Source: Listeria kieliensis | Lineage (GTDB): Bacteria > Bacillota > Bacilli > Lactobacillales > Listeriaceae | Assembly (NCBI RefSeq): GCF_003369925.1 | Contig: NZ_LARY01000002.1 | Span: 682,001-746,000, forward strand | Direction of reading: 5' to 3' | DNA length: 64,000 nucleotides | Part shown: one piece after another, positions 54,376 to 63,488 of the stretch | Layout: every line of letters begins with the position of its first letter | Numbering within the stretch: position 1 is the stretch's first letter | Position numbers and translations under genes: made by a program | Notes under the pieces: generated by a model | What the model was told of the DNA's origin: nothing | Databases searched by the model: none | Seen by the model: only the letters and a program-made list of their open reading frames with translations

Positions 54376-54897
54376 TCACTTCCATTCAAAATATTCCTTA
54401 TCCGCTTCATCAATTAAAAAGGCAAGTTCCTCTTCGTCACCAAAGTAATTTTTGATTTCATCCCAGAGAAAGCTATAGAAGTTCTTTCTCTTAGGATAAA
54501 ATCCCATCCAGTCCCAACAAACAATTTCTGGTTCATTGTCGATCAATATATGATCGTAATCAAACGCGTAGCCATCAGAAGATTCATCAATGAAAAACAA
54601 ATAACGCTTTTCTAGACCAGCTCCTAAAAACGGTTCGAGTTCAGCCACTTTTTCTTTATTTAAATCCACAATTGTATAACCAGAATATTCTATTTTCCCC
54701 TCAAATCCGAATCCAAACAAACTACTTTCACCGAAAGTCTCTAGAAACCAACGATAGCTGTTTGGAATCTCTTTTCCAAGCGCCTTCGAATAAGCATCCA
54801 ACTCTTCCTCGCTCAGTTTGTTCCAGCTAATTGTTGTTCCTTCATCATACTGATCTAATCTTGTTAAATATTTTTCAATATACATCTTCTTGTTCAT
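54376..54897 (-). CDS. SMI1/KNR4 (SUKH) family protein, orphan immunity type
   Basis: Protein of 173 residues. SUKH-like features: ISWNKLSEEELDAYSKALGK, IPNSYRWFLETFGES, FFIDESSDGYAFDYDH and a tryptophan-rich CWDWMGFYP. Many such proteins neutralise contact-dependent or Esx/LXG-type toxins, but no toxin is encoded next to it. It sits alone between metG and rsmI, where abrB is found in Bacillus. Acidic, no membrane segment. Confidence 0.75.
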   Translation of the reverse strand: MNKKMYIEKYLTRLDQYDEGTTISWNKLSEEELDAYSKALGKEIPNSYRWFLETFGESSLFGFGFEGKIEYSGYTIVDLNKEKVAELEPFLGAGLEKRYLFFIDESSDGYAFDYDHILIDNEPEIVCWDWMGFYPKRKNFYSFLWDEIKNYFGDEEELAFLIDEADKEYFEWK

Positions 54898-54970
54898 CTG
54901 ATCCCTCCTTTTCTATTTTAATAGTTTTTGTATGTATTTTTTCGTTACCTTGTACCAATTCCCACAAAAA

Positions 54971-54995
54971 AAGCTGATCCTTATTTGATCAGCTT
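54971..54995 (-). terminator. Terminator after rsmI
   Basis: Stem AAGCTGATC/GATCAGCTT followed by TTTTTTTG on the minus strand, 7 bases after the rsmI stop. Confidence 0.9.
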
Positions 54996-55001
54996 TGGTT
55001 T

Positions 55002-55880
55002 TTATTCAATTTCATGATAAACCGCGTACACTTCACGTTTTGGCAGATTGCGATCCTTGGCCACTTGCTTGATCGCATCCTTCGAACTGATGCCATCACG
55101 CGTCATCAACTGCTCCACATGTTCCCGGGCAGAAAGTTCTTGCCACCAAGCCGCTTCTTCATCGACTTCTTCCACATCGCTTCCCGCAACAACAAGGCAA
55201 AACTCGCCGCGAACATTCTCTTCCTTGCTCCACGCCAGCGCTTCTTCCACCGTCCCGCGCAAATACTCTTCATAAACCTTCGTAAGCTCGCGGCAAAGCG
55301 TAATCCCGCGTTCTGGACCTACTGCCTTCAAAATCGCCTTGAGCGTTTCCTTCAGGCGATGCGGCGATTCATACAAAACCCAAGTTTCCTTACGCTTCCC
55401 AAGCTTTGCAAGAGCCGCGTCACGTTCCTTAGAACTGCGAGGTAAAAACCCATGGAAATAAAACGGTTGGGGAAGCTGTCCTGATGCGATTAGGGCTGTA
55501 AGAGCCGCATTTGCCCCTGGTAACGCCACAACGGGTACCCCTTCTTGCAAGGCTTTTGCGACGAGTTCGTAACCGGGGTCCGAAATAGCTGGCATGCCGG
55601 CATCGCTCACAAGCGCAATCGTTTCTCCGTTTTGCAGTTGTTCGACGAGTTCGTTTTCGCGTTCACGCTCGCTATACTGGTGGTAGCTTACCATCTTCGT
55701 GTGAATTTCAAAGTAATTGAGTAACTTGATCGTATTTCGCGTATCTTCCGCCGCAATCAAATCCACTTCCTTGAGCATTCTGACAGCGCGAAACGTCATA
55801 TCTTCCAGGTTGCCAATCGGAGTCGGCACCAAATAAAGCGTCCCTGCATCTTGATTTTGGAAACTCTTTTGACTTTGCAT
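55002..55880 (-). CDS. rsmI: 16S rRNA (cytidine-2'-O)-methyltransferase RsmI
   Basis: Tetrapyrrole-methylase-fold enzyme of about 292 residues: LYLVPTPIGNLEDMTFRAV, IAAEDTRNT, VSDAGMPAISDPGYELV, VVALPGANAALTALIASG, FYFHGFLP. Methylates C1402 of 16S rRNA. ATG 55880 is spaced 5 bases from GGAG; the in-frame GTG at 55886 is the alternative. Confidence 0.94.
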   Translation of the reverse strand: MQSQKSFQNQDAGTLYLVPTPIGNLEDMTFRAVRMLKEVDLIAAEDTRNTIKLLNYFEIHTKMVSYHQYSERERENELVEQLQNGETIALVSDAGMPAISDPGYELVAKALQEGVPVVALPGANAALTALIASGQLPQPFYFHGFLPRSSKERDAALAKLGKRKETWVLYESPHRLKETLKAILKAVGPERGITLCRELTKVYEEYLRGTVEEALAWSKEENVRGEFCLVVAGSDVEEVDEEAAWWQELSAREHVEQLMTRDGISSKDAIKQVAKDRNLPKREVYAVYHEIE

Positions 55881-55882
55881 CT

Positions 55883-56146
55883 TCACTCCGCCTTTCCTTC
55901 CAGATAACTTTCTTTCGCTTTGCGTGATAAACTTTTAAAAGCCGCTTCCGCCTTCATCGCTTCACTCCGCGTTTCAAACTTCTCAAAGTGAATCACATGA
56001 ACCGGGCGGCGCGTCTTCGTATATTTGCAACGAATGCCAGCATTGTGTTCCTCTTCACGCCGCGTTACATCTGTCGTATAGCCGCCATAAAAAGTCCCAT
56101 CCGCGCATTTTAACACGTAGAAAAAATGCTCATTCGACTTTGCCAT
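55883..56146 (-). CDS. GIY-YIG domain protein
   Basis: Protein of 87 residues, a stand-alone GIY-YIG nuclease domain of the UPF0213/YazA type: [20 protein letters not shown], then [20 protein letters not shown], and a conserved Glu in [12 protein letters not shown]. Cellular role unknown. Overlaps trmN6 by 17 bases and is followed closely by rsmI; the trio is conserved in Bacillus (yabB-yazA-yabC). Confidence 0.93.
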   Translation of the reverse strand: MAKSNEHFFYVLKCADGTFYGGYTTDVTRREEEHNAGIRCKYTKTRRPVHVIHFEKFETRSEAMKAEAAFKSLSRKAKESYLEGKAE

Positions 56147-56870
56147 ATAAAATCTCCTTCACTTCTGCCGTATACTCGCCATTTTCTTGATGGACCATAA
56201 TCGGCGGCAAGTAGCGAACGCCAGGCTTCGCATCTTTCGTCCCTTCAACGAGCACCATATTAGCATCGCGCGCTTTTAGCGGGTGAACAAATTGAATTCG
56301 CTTGGGTTCTAGTCGGTACTGCTGCATCAACTGCGTTAGCTCAAGCAAGCGCTCCGGTCTATGAACAAAACTTGCCTTCCCGCCTTGCTTCAAAAGTTCT
56401 GAACTGACCCGAACAGCATCTTCAAGTGTACACATCACTTCATGACGCGCAATCCGAAAATGCTCATTCTCATTAAATTTATTCGTCTCAAGGCTCGCAA
56501 AATAAGGTGGATTACAAGTCACTAGCGAATGCTTCTCCTTTTGAAGCGCCGGTGCCGTATTTCGAATATCGGCTTCAAGCACCGTGATTTGGTCTTCTAA
56601 TTTATTGTAAGCCACACTCCGCCGCGCCATATCTGCAAGTCGCGGTTGGATCTCAACCGCTGTAATCGGAGCTTCTGTATGTTTGCTTAAAAGAAGCGGG
56701 ATAATGCCATTTCCGCTACAAAGATCCACGATACTTCCTTTGTGCACTGGTAAATAAGTAAAATGCGCTAGCAAAACAGCATCTAGCGAAAACGAAAACA
56801 CCGTCGGACTTTGAATGATCCGCATGTTTTCTGCCAGTAGATAATCCAGTCTTTCGTCACCCTTTAACAT
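56130..56870 (-). CDS. tRNA1(Val) (adenine-N6)-methyltransferase-like protein (YabB/TrmN6)
   Basis: Class I methyltransferase of 246 residues: [35 protein letters not shown] (SAM site), VTCNPPYFA (NPPY amino-methylase motif). Assigned by family; the tRNA target in Firmicutes is inferred from TrmN6. Confidence 0.88.
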   Translation of the reverse strand: MLKGDERLDYLLAENMRIIQSPTVFSFSLDAVLLAHFTYLPVHKGSIVDLCSGNGIIPLLLSKHTEAPITAVEIQPRLADMARRSVAYNKLEDQITVLEADIRNTAPALQKEKHSLVTCNPPYFASLETNKFNENEHFRIARHEVMCTLEDAVRVSSELLKQGGKASFVHRPERLLELTQLMQQYRLEPKRIQFVHPLKARDANMVLVEGTKDAKPGVRYLPPIMVHQENGEYTAEVKEILYGKVE

Positions 56871-56889
56871 CTTTCTCTCACCTTTAAAA

Positions 56890-56927
56890 AAGCGCCTCTC
56901 TCCTTGAGCAAAACTTGAGAGAGGCGT
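56890..56927 (-). terminator. Terminator after yabA
   Basis: Stem ACGCCTCTCTC/GAGAGAGGCGC with a 14-base loop and TTTTTT on the minus strand, between yabA and trmN6. Confidence 0.88.
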
Positions 56928-56932
56928 TCTGT

Positions 56933-57310
56933 TTATTTTTTATTTAACAACGATAAGCAAAACAAACAATCTTCATCATTTGTCCGCGGACTACCAAAGT
57001 GAATATTGCAGACGTGAAAACCTTCTTGGTAGAGCTTGACTAAATTATCGTGTCCTTCGCCCCGCTCAATCATTTGCTGCATGGCTTCTTTGCGTTCTTC
57101 CGCCATAACTCCTTCGCTTTCCGTTCCCGCAACACTTTCCTCACCTAAGCGACGTCTCAAATAATCATTTTCAATTTGTAAGCGACTGTTTTCTTCAAGC
57201 ATGCTGCCTAAATTGGTTTTCAGTTCGCCAAGCTGTTGGTAAAGTTCTCCGATTTGTTCTTCCATATTGCTTACTGAATCAAATAGTGCTTTTTTATCCA
57301 CTTTCTTCAC
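56933..57310 (-). CDS. yabA: Replication initiation control protein YabA
   Basis: Protein of 125 residues. N-terminal coiled coil ([38 protein letters not shown]), then a C-terminal zinc-binding part with HVCNIHFG and CLFCLSLL. YabA tetramers link DnaA to DnaN and restrain initiation. One base after ricT, same operon as holB. Confidence 0.94.
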   Translation of the reverse strand: MKKVDKKALFDSVSNMEEQIGELYQQLGELKTNLGSMLEENSRLQIENDYLRRRLGEESVAGTESEGVMAEERKEAMQQMIERGEGHDNLVKLYQEGFHVCNIHFGSPRTNDEDCLFCLSLLNKK

Positions 57311-57311
57311 C

Positions 57312-58145
57312 TCAAGACTTCACCTTTTCAGCTAGAAATTCATTATATGGACGCAATTCATCTAATTCGTATTCAAGCGCAAGTTCTTCTTCAGGAAGTC
57401 GCACTTGTAAAACACGTTTCAGCAAATTGATTCCTATTACTTTTCCTTCTTCTCCATCTGGTGTCATCACTTTCGTGCCAACATCTGGCATTTCACGTTT
57501 TGCCGCTTCATATTCATCATTTTCATATTTCAAGCAGCACATAAGTCGCCCACAAAGTCCAGAGATTTTCGTTGGATTAAGCGACAAATTTTGATCTTTT
57601 GCCATCTTAATCGAAACGGGTTCAAAATCGCCAAGAAACGTTGAACAACAAAGCATTCGTCCACAAGGTCCGATCCCACCAAGCAACTTCGCTTCGTCAC
57701 GTACCCCGATTTGTCTGAGTTCGATCCGCGTCCGAAAAACAGAAGCAAGATCTTTAACAAGCTCACGAAAATCAACACGGCCTTCTGCTGTGAAATAAAA
57801 AATGATTTTATTGCGATCAAACGTGTAATCGACATCCACCAAATTCATTTCAATTTCGTGTTCACGAATCTTTTCATCGCAAAGCAAAAATGCTTTTTCG
57901 CAAGAGGATTGGTTTTCCTTGACCGATTGATAATCCTCCTTCGTCGCGATTCGAATGACATTTTTTAGTGGCAAAACGACATCTTCCTCGTCTACCATAC
58001 GCGGTTCGATAACTGCTCTTCCAAACTCGATTCCTTGCGCGTTTTCAACGATCACTCCTTGATCTTGTTCAATATCTAAATCACCAGGTGAAAAATAATA
58101 TATTTTACCAGCATCCTTAAAACGGACGCCTACGACTTTAAGCAA
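57312..58145 (-). CDS. ricT: RicT/YaaT, PSP1 domain protein
   Basis: Protein of 277 residues with the PSP1 domain and its cysteine pairs [13 protein letters not shown] and [13 protein letters not shown]. In B. subtilis RicT forms the Y-complex with YlbF and YmcA, carries Fe-S clusters and directs RNase Y. Overlaps holB by 8 bases. Confidence 0.94.
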   Translation of the reverse strand: MLKVVGVRFKDAGKIYYFSPGDLDIEQDQGVIVENAQGIEFGRAVIEPRMVDEEDVVLPLKNVIRIATKEDYQSVKENQSSCEKAFLLCDEKIREHEIEMNLVDVDYTFDRNKIIFYFTAEGRVDFRELVKDLASVFRTRIELRQIGVRDEAKLLGGIGPCGRMLCCSTFLGDFEPVSIKMAKDQNLSLNPTKISGLCGRLMCCLKYENDEYEAAKREMPDVGTKVMTPDGEEGKVIGINLLKRVLQVRLPEEELALEYELDELRPYNEFLAEKVKS

Positions 58146-59142
58146 ATAAATGACCCCCTTTAAGCTTTAATACCAGCTCTTCCATCAAAAGCTGTTGATT
58201 CATATTGGAATCCAGTTTTCTCTTAGCTTCTAAAACCGTTTCCATGTCTTGCGTAATCGCTTGAAGCGAAAACCGAAGTGCATCACGTTTTAAAAGTTCG
58301 GCTTGCCCTGCTGAAATCGGCTCATAATTTTCTCCGAGCATTAAATGAAAGACATCCCGATATAGCAATAACAACAAATCAAGGCCTACGGCGAGAGCTG
58401 CCTTATCTTTAAAAAGCGGCATCCACGTTTCTTGTATAAAAATCAGTGGCTCTGGCCCATCATGGTGCAAACCTTCATATAACTTCACAGACGCATTTCG
58501 CGCTTCTTGAAAAAATTCATCTTCATTTAATCGTTCAGCTTCCTGAACACTTCCCGTCAAACTTGCAAAAATCCGAGCTTTTTGCTGGCTTATCCCAACT
58601 TGTTCGAGCTTCTTCACGAGTTGTTCGAAAGGGAGCTCTCGAAAAGCAACTGGTTGAAGTCTTGAAGCAATCGTTGGCAAAATCTTCGCTGGGTTCGTGG
58701 TTAGAAAAAGTAAGAGCGTCCCAGCTTCCGGCTCCTCTATGAATTTGAGCAGACTATTAGCCGATTGAACGGTCATTTTGTCTGCTTCATCTATAATCAA
58801 AACTTTTTGATTGGATTCCATACCCTGCTTCATGAGTTCCGAGCGGATTTCACGAACTTGATCAATCTTAATGCTCGCACCATCCGGCTCAAGCCAGTGA
58901 ACGTCGGGATGGTTGTCATTTGCGATTCGCGTACAGTTTACACAATGTGAACAAACTTGAACTTCATCCGTCTGCTCTAAACAAAATAAACTTTGCGCAA
59001 GCCAAAGTGCCAAACGTTTTTTCCCAACGCCATTTGGGCCATGAAAAAGATAACCATGTGATAAGCGATTTTCGCGCTTACTGCGTTTGAACAGGTTCAT
59101 AACAACAGGTTGCAGTTCCTCTAATTCAGCTTGTAGTTCCAC
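58138..59142 (-). CDS. holB: DNA polymerase III delta' subunit
   Basis: Clamp-loader AAA+ subunit of 334 residues: GYLFHGPNGVGKKRLALWLA, zinc module CSHCVNCTRI, LIIDEADKMTVQSANSLLKF, FLTTNPAKILPTIASR. The open frame extends upstream; AAAGGAAG before the GTG at 59142 and homology (VELQAELEELQP) give the start. First gene of holB-ricT-yabA. Confidence 0.94.
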   Translation of the reverse strand: MELQAELEELQPVVMNLFKRSKRENRLSHGYLFHGPNGVGKKRLALWLAQSLFCLEQTDEVQVCSHCVNCTRIANDNHPDVHWLEPDGASIKIDQVREIRSELMKQGMESNQKVLIIDEADKMTVQSANSLLKFIEEPEAGTLLLFLTTNPAKILPTIASRLQPVAFRELPFEQLVKKLEQVGISQQKARIFASLTGSVQEAERLNEDEFFQEARNASVKLYEGLHHDGPEPLIFIQETWMPLFKDKAALAVGLDLLLLLYRDVFHLMLGENYEPISAGQAELLKRDALRFSLQAITQDMETVLEAKRKLDSNMNQQLLMEELVLKLKGGHLFA

Positions 59143-59258
59143 AAAAAACTTCCTTTCCGATTCATTCTTTCCTATTATAACACGTCTTATAAATCTCGTC
59201 GGTATTTTTAGCAAAAAAACAAAATTGTTGTTTTCTTGTCTTTTTTACAATTAAAACA

Positions 59259-59287
59259 TAGACAGTTGCTTCATTTCAGCATAAAAT
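59259..59287 (+). promoter_or_regulatory. SigA-type promoter of the RsbR paralogue
   Basis: TAGACA (59259-59264), 17-base spacer, TAAAAT (59282-59287), about 55 bases before the ATG at 59342. No SigB-type promoter was seen here. Confidence 0.65.
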
Positions 59288-59341
59288 AGTGGGGAGCGCA
59301 GTGGAAATCTGAGAATGGAACAAGAAAGGCGGGGGCGTAAA

Positions 59342-60172
59342 ATGAAAGAAATACAAAAACATATTAGTCAACATCTAGTGGAGCACATGGACGATATTAT
59401 TGAAAAATGGCTAGATTCCATCTATTCGATGAAAACTCCATACACTAGCCCAGTCTATGAGCCGCTTTATAAAGCAGAATTAAAAGCTGATAGCAAGCAA
59501 ACGGTGGGTCTTGTCACCGATTTTTTCGCAGATGACCAAGAAAAAGTCAAAACCTCTCTGCACGACTGGCTAGAACACATGTATCAGCGACGTATAAAAA
59601 ACGATGTCCCGTTACCGGAAGTCATCATGACGCTTGACAAATTGAGGCAGCAAGTTTTAAATGCCATTGCTGACCTTGCCATTCAACATGCTGAAATTAC
59701 GAAAGAAGATTTTGCGGAAACCATTCGCTTGGCTAACCGTGCTTTCGATAAAATCATTGGCGACTTCACGACGATGTATTATACGCAAATTGTGGAATAC
59801 ATTGAAAGTCAGCGTTCATTTATTGATGAAATCAGCGCACCTGTTATCGCCATCACCGATAGCATCGCTATTTTGCCTGTTGTAGGCCGAGTCGACCGCG
59901 AACGAGCGCAACATTTGATGGAAAGTGCCATCAAGCGTTGTAATGACCTTTCGATTGACAATCTCTGTTTAGATCTTTCAGCAAGCACTACTTTTGATAC
60001 TGCACTTGCCGAAATGCTCTTCCATCTAAGTAGCATCACTAAGTTGTCTGGAATCGAACTAGTTCTATCCGGTATTAAGCCGAAAATGGCGCAAGAAATG
60101 ATTCGAGTAAACATGGATGTTGATATCCCTGCTTACCATTCATTGAAGGGATTTTTGAAAAACCAACTTTAA
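59342..60172 (+). CDS. RsbR-family stressosome protein
   Basis: Protein of 276 residues: N-terminal globin-like sensory domain (HLVEHMDDIIEKWLDSIYSM, PLPEVIMTLDKLRQQVLNAI, TMYYTQIVEYIESQRSFIDE) and C-terminal STAS domain (APVIAITDSIAILPVVGRVD, LCLDLSASTTFDTALAEML). RsbR paralogues build the stressosome with RsbS and hold RsbT, controlling SigB. L. monocytogenes has a paralogue (lmo0161) at this same place next to holB. In the STAS phosphoacceptor loop Thr of FDT is kept, while the upstream TGV is replaced by SAS. Confidence 0.88.
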   Translation: MKEIQKHISQHLVEHMDDIIEKWLDSIYSMKTPYTSPVYEPLYKAELKADSKQTVGLVTDFFADDQEKVKTSLHDWLEHMYQRRIKNDVPLPEVIMTLDKLRQQVLNAIADLAIQHAEITKEDFAETIRLANRAFDKIIGDFTTMYYTQIVEYIESQRSFIDEISAPVIAITDSIAILPVVGRVDRERAQHLMESAIKRCNDLSIDNLCLDLSASTTFDTALAEMLFHLSSITKLSGIELVLSGIKPKMAQEMIRVNMDVDIPAYHSLKGFLKNQL

Positions 60173-60202
60173 AAAGCTCAACCGCGCGTGGCGGTTGAGC
60201 TT
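60173..60202 (+). terminator. Bidirectional terminator between rsbR paralogue and dinB-family gene
   Basis: Perfect stem AAAGCTCAACCGC/GCGGTTGAGCTTT with a T-run on plus and an A-run on the other side, between convergent genes. Confidence 0.9.
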
Positions 60203-60218
60203 TTTCTATTGATATTTC

Positions 60219-60728
60219 TTATTTCCCAATTACTAATCTTCTCGTATAAACCGCTTGACCAGAGTGCATGACCGCATCATCAATCGCCGAGACTAACCGA
60301 ACTTGGCGTGTCACAACAGGCGTCCAATTGCGATCAATAACTTCTTCAAGCGAAGCTTCCTCTACATTTTCCAAGTATTCTTTAACAAATTGTACGCTTG
60401 CCGCTAAATAATCAATCAGCAAGTTTTTATCCGATACCACCACTTTGGCAGCCTCTTCTGGAGTGTGCCGCCAGTCTTCCGTATCATCAGGTAAATCCAG
60501 CGCAAATTTAGCCGACCATCCCGCACTTAGCCATAACGGTTCCTTATTCGCAAGATCAGAAACTTGATAATCAAGCTCCCGCGCAGTGTGCCAAATCAGC
60601 CAAGTGACCGATTTAATAAGTGGTTTAGGCATCGTATTCGCTTCCTCTACATTCATTTGCTGAAGCGTATCCAAAAAGCGTTCTTGCGCCCGTTCTAAAG
60701 TTTCAATAGACAGTTGTGTGATTTTCAT
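60219..60728 (-). CDS. DinB-superfamily putative metal-dependent enzyme
   Basis: Protein of 169 residues, four-helix DinB/DUF664-type. Candidate metal histidines: WLIWHTARELDYQ near residue 47 and AIDDAVMHSGQAVYTRRL near the C terminus. Such enzymes include bacillithiol S-transferases and hydrolases with thiol cofactors; the substrate here is unknown. Single-gene unit. Confidence 0.75.
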   Translation of the reverse strand: MKITQLSIETLERAQERFLDTLQQMNVEEANTMPKPLIKSVTWLIWHTARELDYQVSDLANKEPLWLSAGWSAKFALDLPDDTEDWRHTPEEAAKVVVSDKNLLIDYLAASVQFVKEYLENVEEASLEEVIDRNWTPVVTRQVRLVSAIDDAVMHSGQAVYTRRLVIGK

Positions 60729-60878
60729 TCCTATTCTCCTCCCAGTTTATTTCTATTATGATCATGAATCATTATCTATTCTTCCCTATATTTTAGGATT
60801 AAATCATGAATTTCTGGATCACAATCTTCTTTTCTTTTCCGTACTAAATGCCTTGTTCTCATAAGTTTTAAGATACCA

Positions 60879-60917
60879 AAAAACGCTTATCTCTACTTTC
60901 TAGAGATAAGCGTTTTT
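60879..60917 (-). terminator. Terminator after the alpha/beta hydrolase gene
   Basis: Perfect stem AAAACGCTTATCTC/GAGATAAGCGTTTT with loop TACTTTCTA and T/A-runs on both sides; acts at least on the minus strand. Confidence 0.88.
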
Positions 60918-60952
60918 GCCACAAGAATATTTTTTCTTAAGTCAGCCGTTAA

Positions 60953-61906
60953 TTACAAGTTATTTCTTCTATTTACCCATTCAGTCGATAAAGTCATTGC
61001 CGCCCGTGCAGCTTTTGTTTGGTCTAGTGAATTGACCATCACAAAATCGTGAATCATTCCTTGGAATCTAGTTTGAGTCACTTCTACACCTGCATCTCGT
61101 AATTTTCGTGCATAAGCTTCTCCTTCATCACGTAAAACATCTGCTTCTCCATTTAAAATCATTGCAGCTGGTAAGTCTTTTAGTTCATCGATGGACGCTC
61201 TTAGCGGAGAAGCTGTGATTTCTGCACGCTCATTTTCATCTGTTGTATATTGATTCCAGAACCACTGCATACCTTCCTTAGTTAAGAAATAGTTTTCGGC
61301 AAATTCATTATACGATTCTGTATCAAAGTTGGCATCTGTAACCGGATAGTAAAGTACTTGTTGTTTAATAGGTAACCCTTTACGTTGTTTGGTCATAATG
61401 GTCATGACTGTGGCCATATTTCCCCCTACAGAATCGCCCGAAACTGTTAATCGTTCGATATCCATTTTCTTGGATTCTGCAATCGAAGCTAATTGTTGTA
61501 GAATCGCATAATTTTGTTCAATCGCTGTTGGATATTTTGCTTCTGGAGATAAGCTATATTCTGGGAAAACAACAACGGAATTTGTTCTTACTGCCAGTTC
61601 TCGAACAAGTTTATCATGTGTTTTAGCACTACCAAATACCCAGCCCGCACCGTGTATGTAAAATATCACTGGTAGTACCGCATAATTTCCAGCAGGACGG
61701 ATGAAGCGAACATTAATGGTTCCATATTCCCCAGTATCCATCAACTGATCTTCAATATCCACGTTGTACTTGTTTACTGGCGACTCTTGCACCTGTTCAA
61801 GCAATGCTCTACCATCTTTTGGATCTAACTCATAAATACGCGGATGAGGTGCATTCGCCTCACTAAATTCAATTGCTTCTTTTTCTAATGAAATTCTTTT
61901 TGTCAT
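60953..61906 (-). CDS. HSL-family alpha/beta hydrolase (esterase)
   Basis: Protein of 317 residues: oxyanion motif HGAG at 85-88 (YIHGAGWVFGS), nucleophile Ser159 in GDSVGGNMA, Asp256 in GEADVLRDEG and His286 in GMIHDFVM. Hormone-sensitive-lipase type, acting on short acyl esters in known members. Divergent from the OhrR-type gene, with a perfect palindrome between them, so it is probably that regulator's target. No signal peptide. Confidence 0.88.
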   Translation of the reverse strand: MTKRISLEKEAIEFSEANAPHPRIYELDPKDGRALLEQVQESPVNKYNVDIEDQLMDTGEYGTINVRFIRPAGNYAVLPVIFYIHGAGWVFGSAKTHDKLVRELAVRTNSVVVFPEYSLSPEAKYPTAIEQNYAILQQLASIAESKKMDIERLTVSGDSVGGNMATVMTIMTKQRKGLPIKQQVLYYPVTDANFDTESYNEFAENYFLTKEGMQWFWNQYTTDENERAEITASPLRASIDELKDLPAAMILNGEADVLRDEGEAYARKLRDAGVEVTQTRFQGMIHDFVMVNSLDQTKAARAAMTLSTEWVNRRNNL

Positions 61907-61938
61907 AATTAACCACTCCTTTAATTTTATAATCTTAT

Positions 61939-61958
61939 TTTAATCGCACACGATTAAA
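61939..61958. promoter_or_regulatory. Candidate operator for the OhrR-type regulator
   Basis: Perfect inverted repeat TTTAATCG-CACA-CGATTAAA in the divergent gap. It partly overlaps a second near-palindrome CGATTAAATCG (61951-61961). It would cover the hydrolase promoter region. Confidence 0.7.
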
Positions 61959-62036
61959 TCGTCAAGGATTAAAACTTGTGTGATTGATTTTTTTGTTCTA
62001 CACTATAAAAAAATGCTAGAAACGGAGTAATGTACT

Positions 62037-62474
62037 ATGCGTTCTAAAAAGAAATTACCACCTTTAAGCGACCACCTTTGTTTTTCACTTTATGCCACAT
62101 CACGTGCTATTCAGCGCCTTTATCATCCAGCTTTAGAGAAAAATGGGTTAACTTATCCTCAGTATTTAATTCTTGTAACTTTGTATGATTTAGAAACCCT
62201 TCCGCTGAAAGAATTAGGAGAAAAATTAGACTTATCCAGCAATACATTGACTCCTCTTTTAAAAAGAATGGAACAACATGGTTTAGTAGAACGCTTGCGG
62301 AGCACGGAAGATGAGCGTGTTGTTAGAATCACTATCACAGACTTAGGTAAGGCCAAACGAGAAGAATCTTATGATCTTCCTAATATCCTTTTAAATCACT
62401 CGAGTCTAACTTCAGAAGAAATGAATGAGCTGATTAGGCTGATCGGACGTCTATACGAAGACACTCGGAAATAA
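62037..62474 (+). CDS. MarR/OhrR-family regulator
   Basis: Protein of 145 residues with a winged helix (YPQYLILVTLYDLETLPLKE, LSSNTLTPLLKRMEQHGLVE, RSTEDERVVRITIT). The N terminus has LCFSLYATSRAIQRLYHP with Cys15, the position of the peroxide-sensing cysteine of B. subtilis OhrR; no other Cys is present, so a 1-Cys type. Instead of an ohr peroxidase the neighbour is an esterase. Confidence 0.88.
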   Translation: MRSKKKLPPLSDHLCFSLYATSRAIQRLYHPALEKNGLTYPQYLILVTLYDLETLPLKELGEKLDLSSNTLTPLLKRMEQHGLVERLRSTEDERVVRITITDLGKAKREESYDLPNILLNHSSLTSEEMNELIRLIGRLYEDTRK

Positions 62475-62541
62475 TTTATCTGTAGACTGATTCGTACACT
62501 CACACCACTGCAATACTTAGAAAGTAAGCTGCTAAATACAA

Positions 62542-62605
62542 AAAAGAACAGAATTGCTTGGACTCCATTTTATAGGTGGATTCATTTAGCAGTTTCTGTT
62601 CTTTT
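62542..62605. terminator. Terminator downstream of the OhrR-type gene
   Basis: Outer stem AAAAGAACAGAA/TTTCTGTTCTTTT (one bulge) plus inner TGCT/AGCA pairing, long loop, T/A-runs on both sides. Lies between convergent genes and can act on both strands. Nothing else recognised in the 207-base gap. Confidence 0.65.
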
Positions 62606-62681
62606 ATTTTGATTAATCATTCTTGTTATTTTAATCTTCCCTTATCCTCAGAAAACAAAACATCTTTCTTAGAAAAAAACA

Positions 62682-63488
62682 TCAAACTCCCCAAGTTCGA
62701 AGCGCGTAGGCGACACCGTCTTCGTTATTCGTTTTCGTGATGTGGCGCGACAAGCTTTTTATTTTTTCTGTCGCATTTCCCATCGCAACCGGTAGGCCCG
62801 CAAATTCGAACATCGACACATCGTTTTCGGCATCGCCTAGGCACATCACTTCGCTAGGCAAAATCCCTAGTTTTTCACTAAGAGCTTGTAATGCGGCTCC
62901 TTTACTTACGTGTTTATGCAAAAACTCTAAATTATAAGGCACACTCCGGACAATGTAGTAGCGTTCTTTGAGTTCATCCGTTAGCGCCGCCATCACTTCT
63001 TCAATTTTCTCTGATTCATCAAGCAGCATCACTTTCGGAATTCGGATCGCATCACTTGCTTCACTTACGAGCTGCGAGTAAAGCGGCATATTCAAAAGCA
63101 GTGAATCGCGCGCCGTCAATATTGAAATTTCGCGATGCGGCACGTACATTTTTTCTGCATCAAAGTACGTCACATGAGCCGAATGTGCATCACAAAAATC
63201 GAAAATCACTTCTAAATCGGCTTTATTAAGTGCCTGATCCGCCACAACTCGCCTTGTTTTCGTTTCAAGCGTCATCGCTCCATTCATCGTGATCGCCACG
63301 TCGCCACCCTCGAATAAATCAGGCGTCGCAAGACTTTGATGGATCCCATCAAGCGGTCGTCCCGTGCAAAGCACCGGCTTTATGCCCCGGTTTTTCGCTT
63401 CCACGATCGCTCGCTTCACGTCCTCCGTAATTTCATGCTGATCGTTTAAAAGCGTGCCGTCAATATCAATTGCTACCAGTTTAATCAT
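62682..63488 (-). CDS. Cof-type HAD-IIB phosphatase
   Basis: Protein of 268 residues: AIDIDGTLLNDQHEIT (nucleophile Asp, DxDGTLL), PVLCTGRPLDGI, VSKGAALQALSEKLGI, CLGDAENDVSMFEFAGLPVA and MGNATEKIK. Likely acts on sugar phosphates or similar. The longer frame is rejected because GGCGGAAAG precedes the ATG at 63488, which overlaps the upstream helicase stop by 4 bases. Confidence 0.9.
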   Translation of the reverse strand: MIKLVAIDIDGTLLNDQHEITEDVKRAIVEAKNRGIKPVLCTGRPLDGIHQSLATPDLFEGGDVAITMNGAMTLETKTRRVVADQALNKADLEVIFDFCDAHSAHVTYFDAEKMYVPHREISILTARDSLLLNMPLYSQLVSEASDAIRIPKVMLLDESEKIEEVMAALTDELKERYYIVRSVPYNLEFLHKHVSKGAALQALSEKLGILPSEVMCLGDAENDVSMFEFAGLPVAMGNATEKIKSLSRHITKTNNEDGVAYALRTWGV

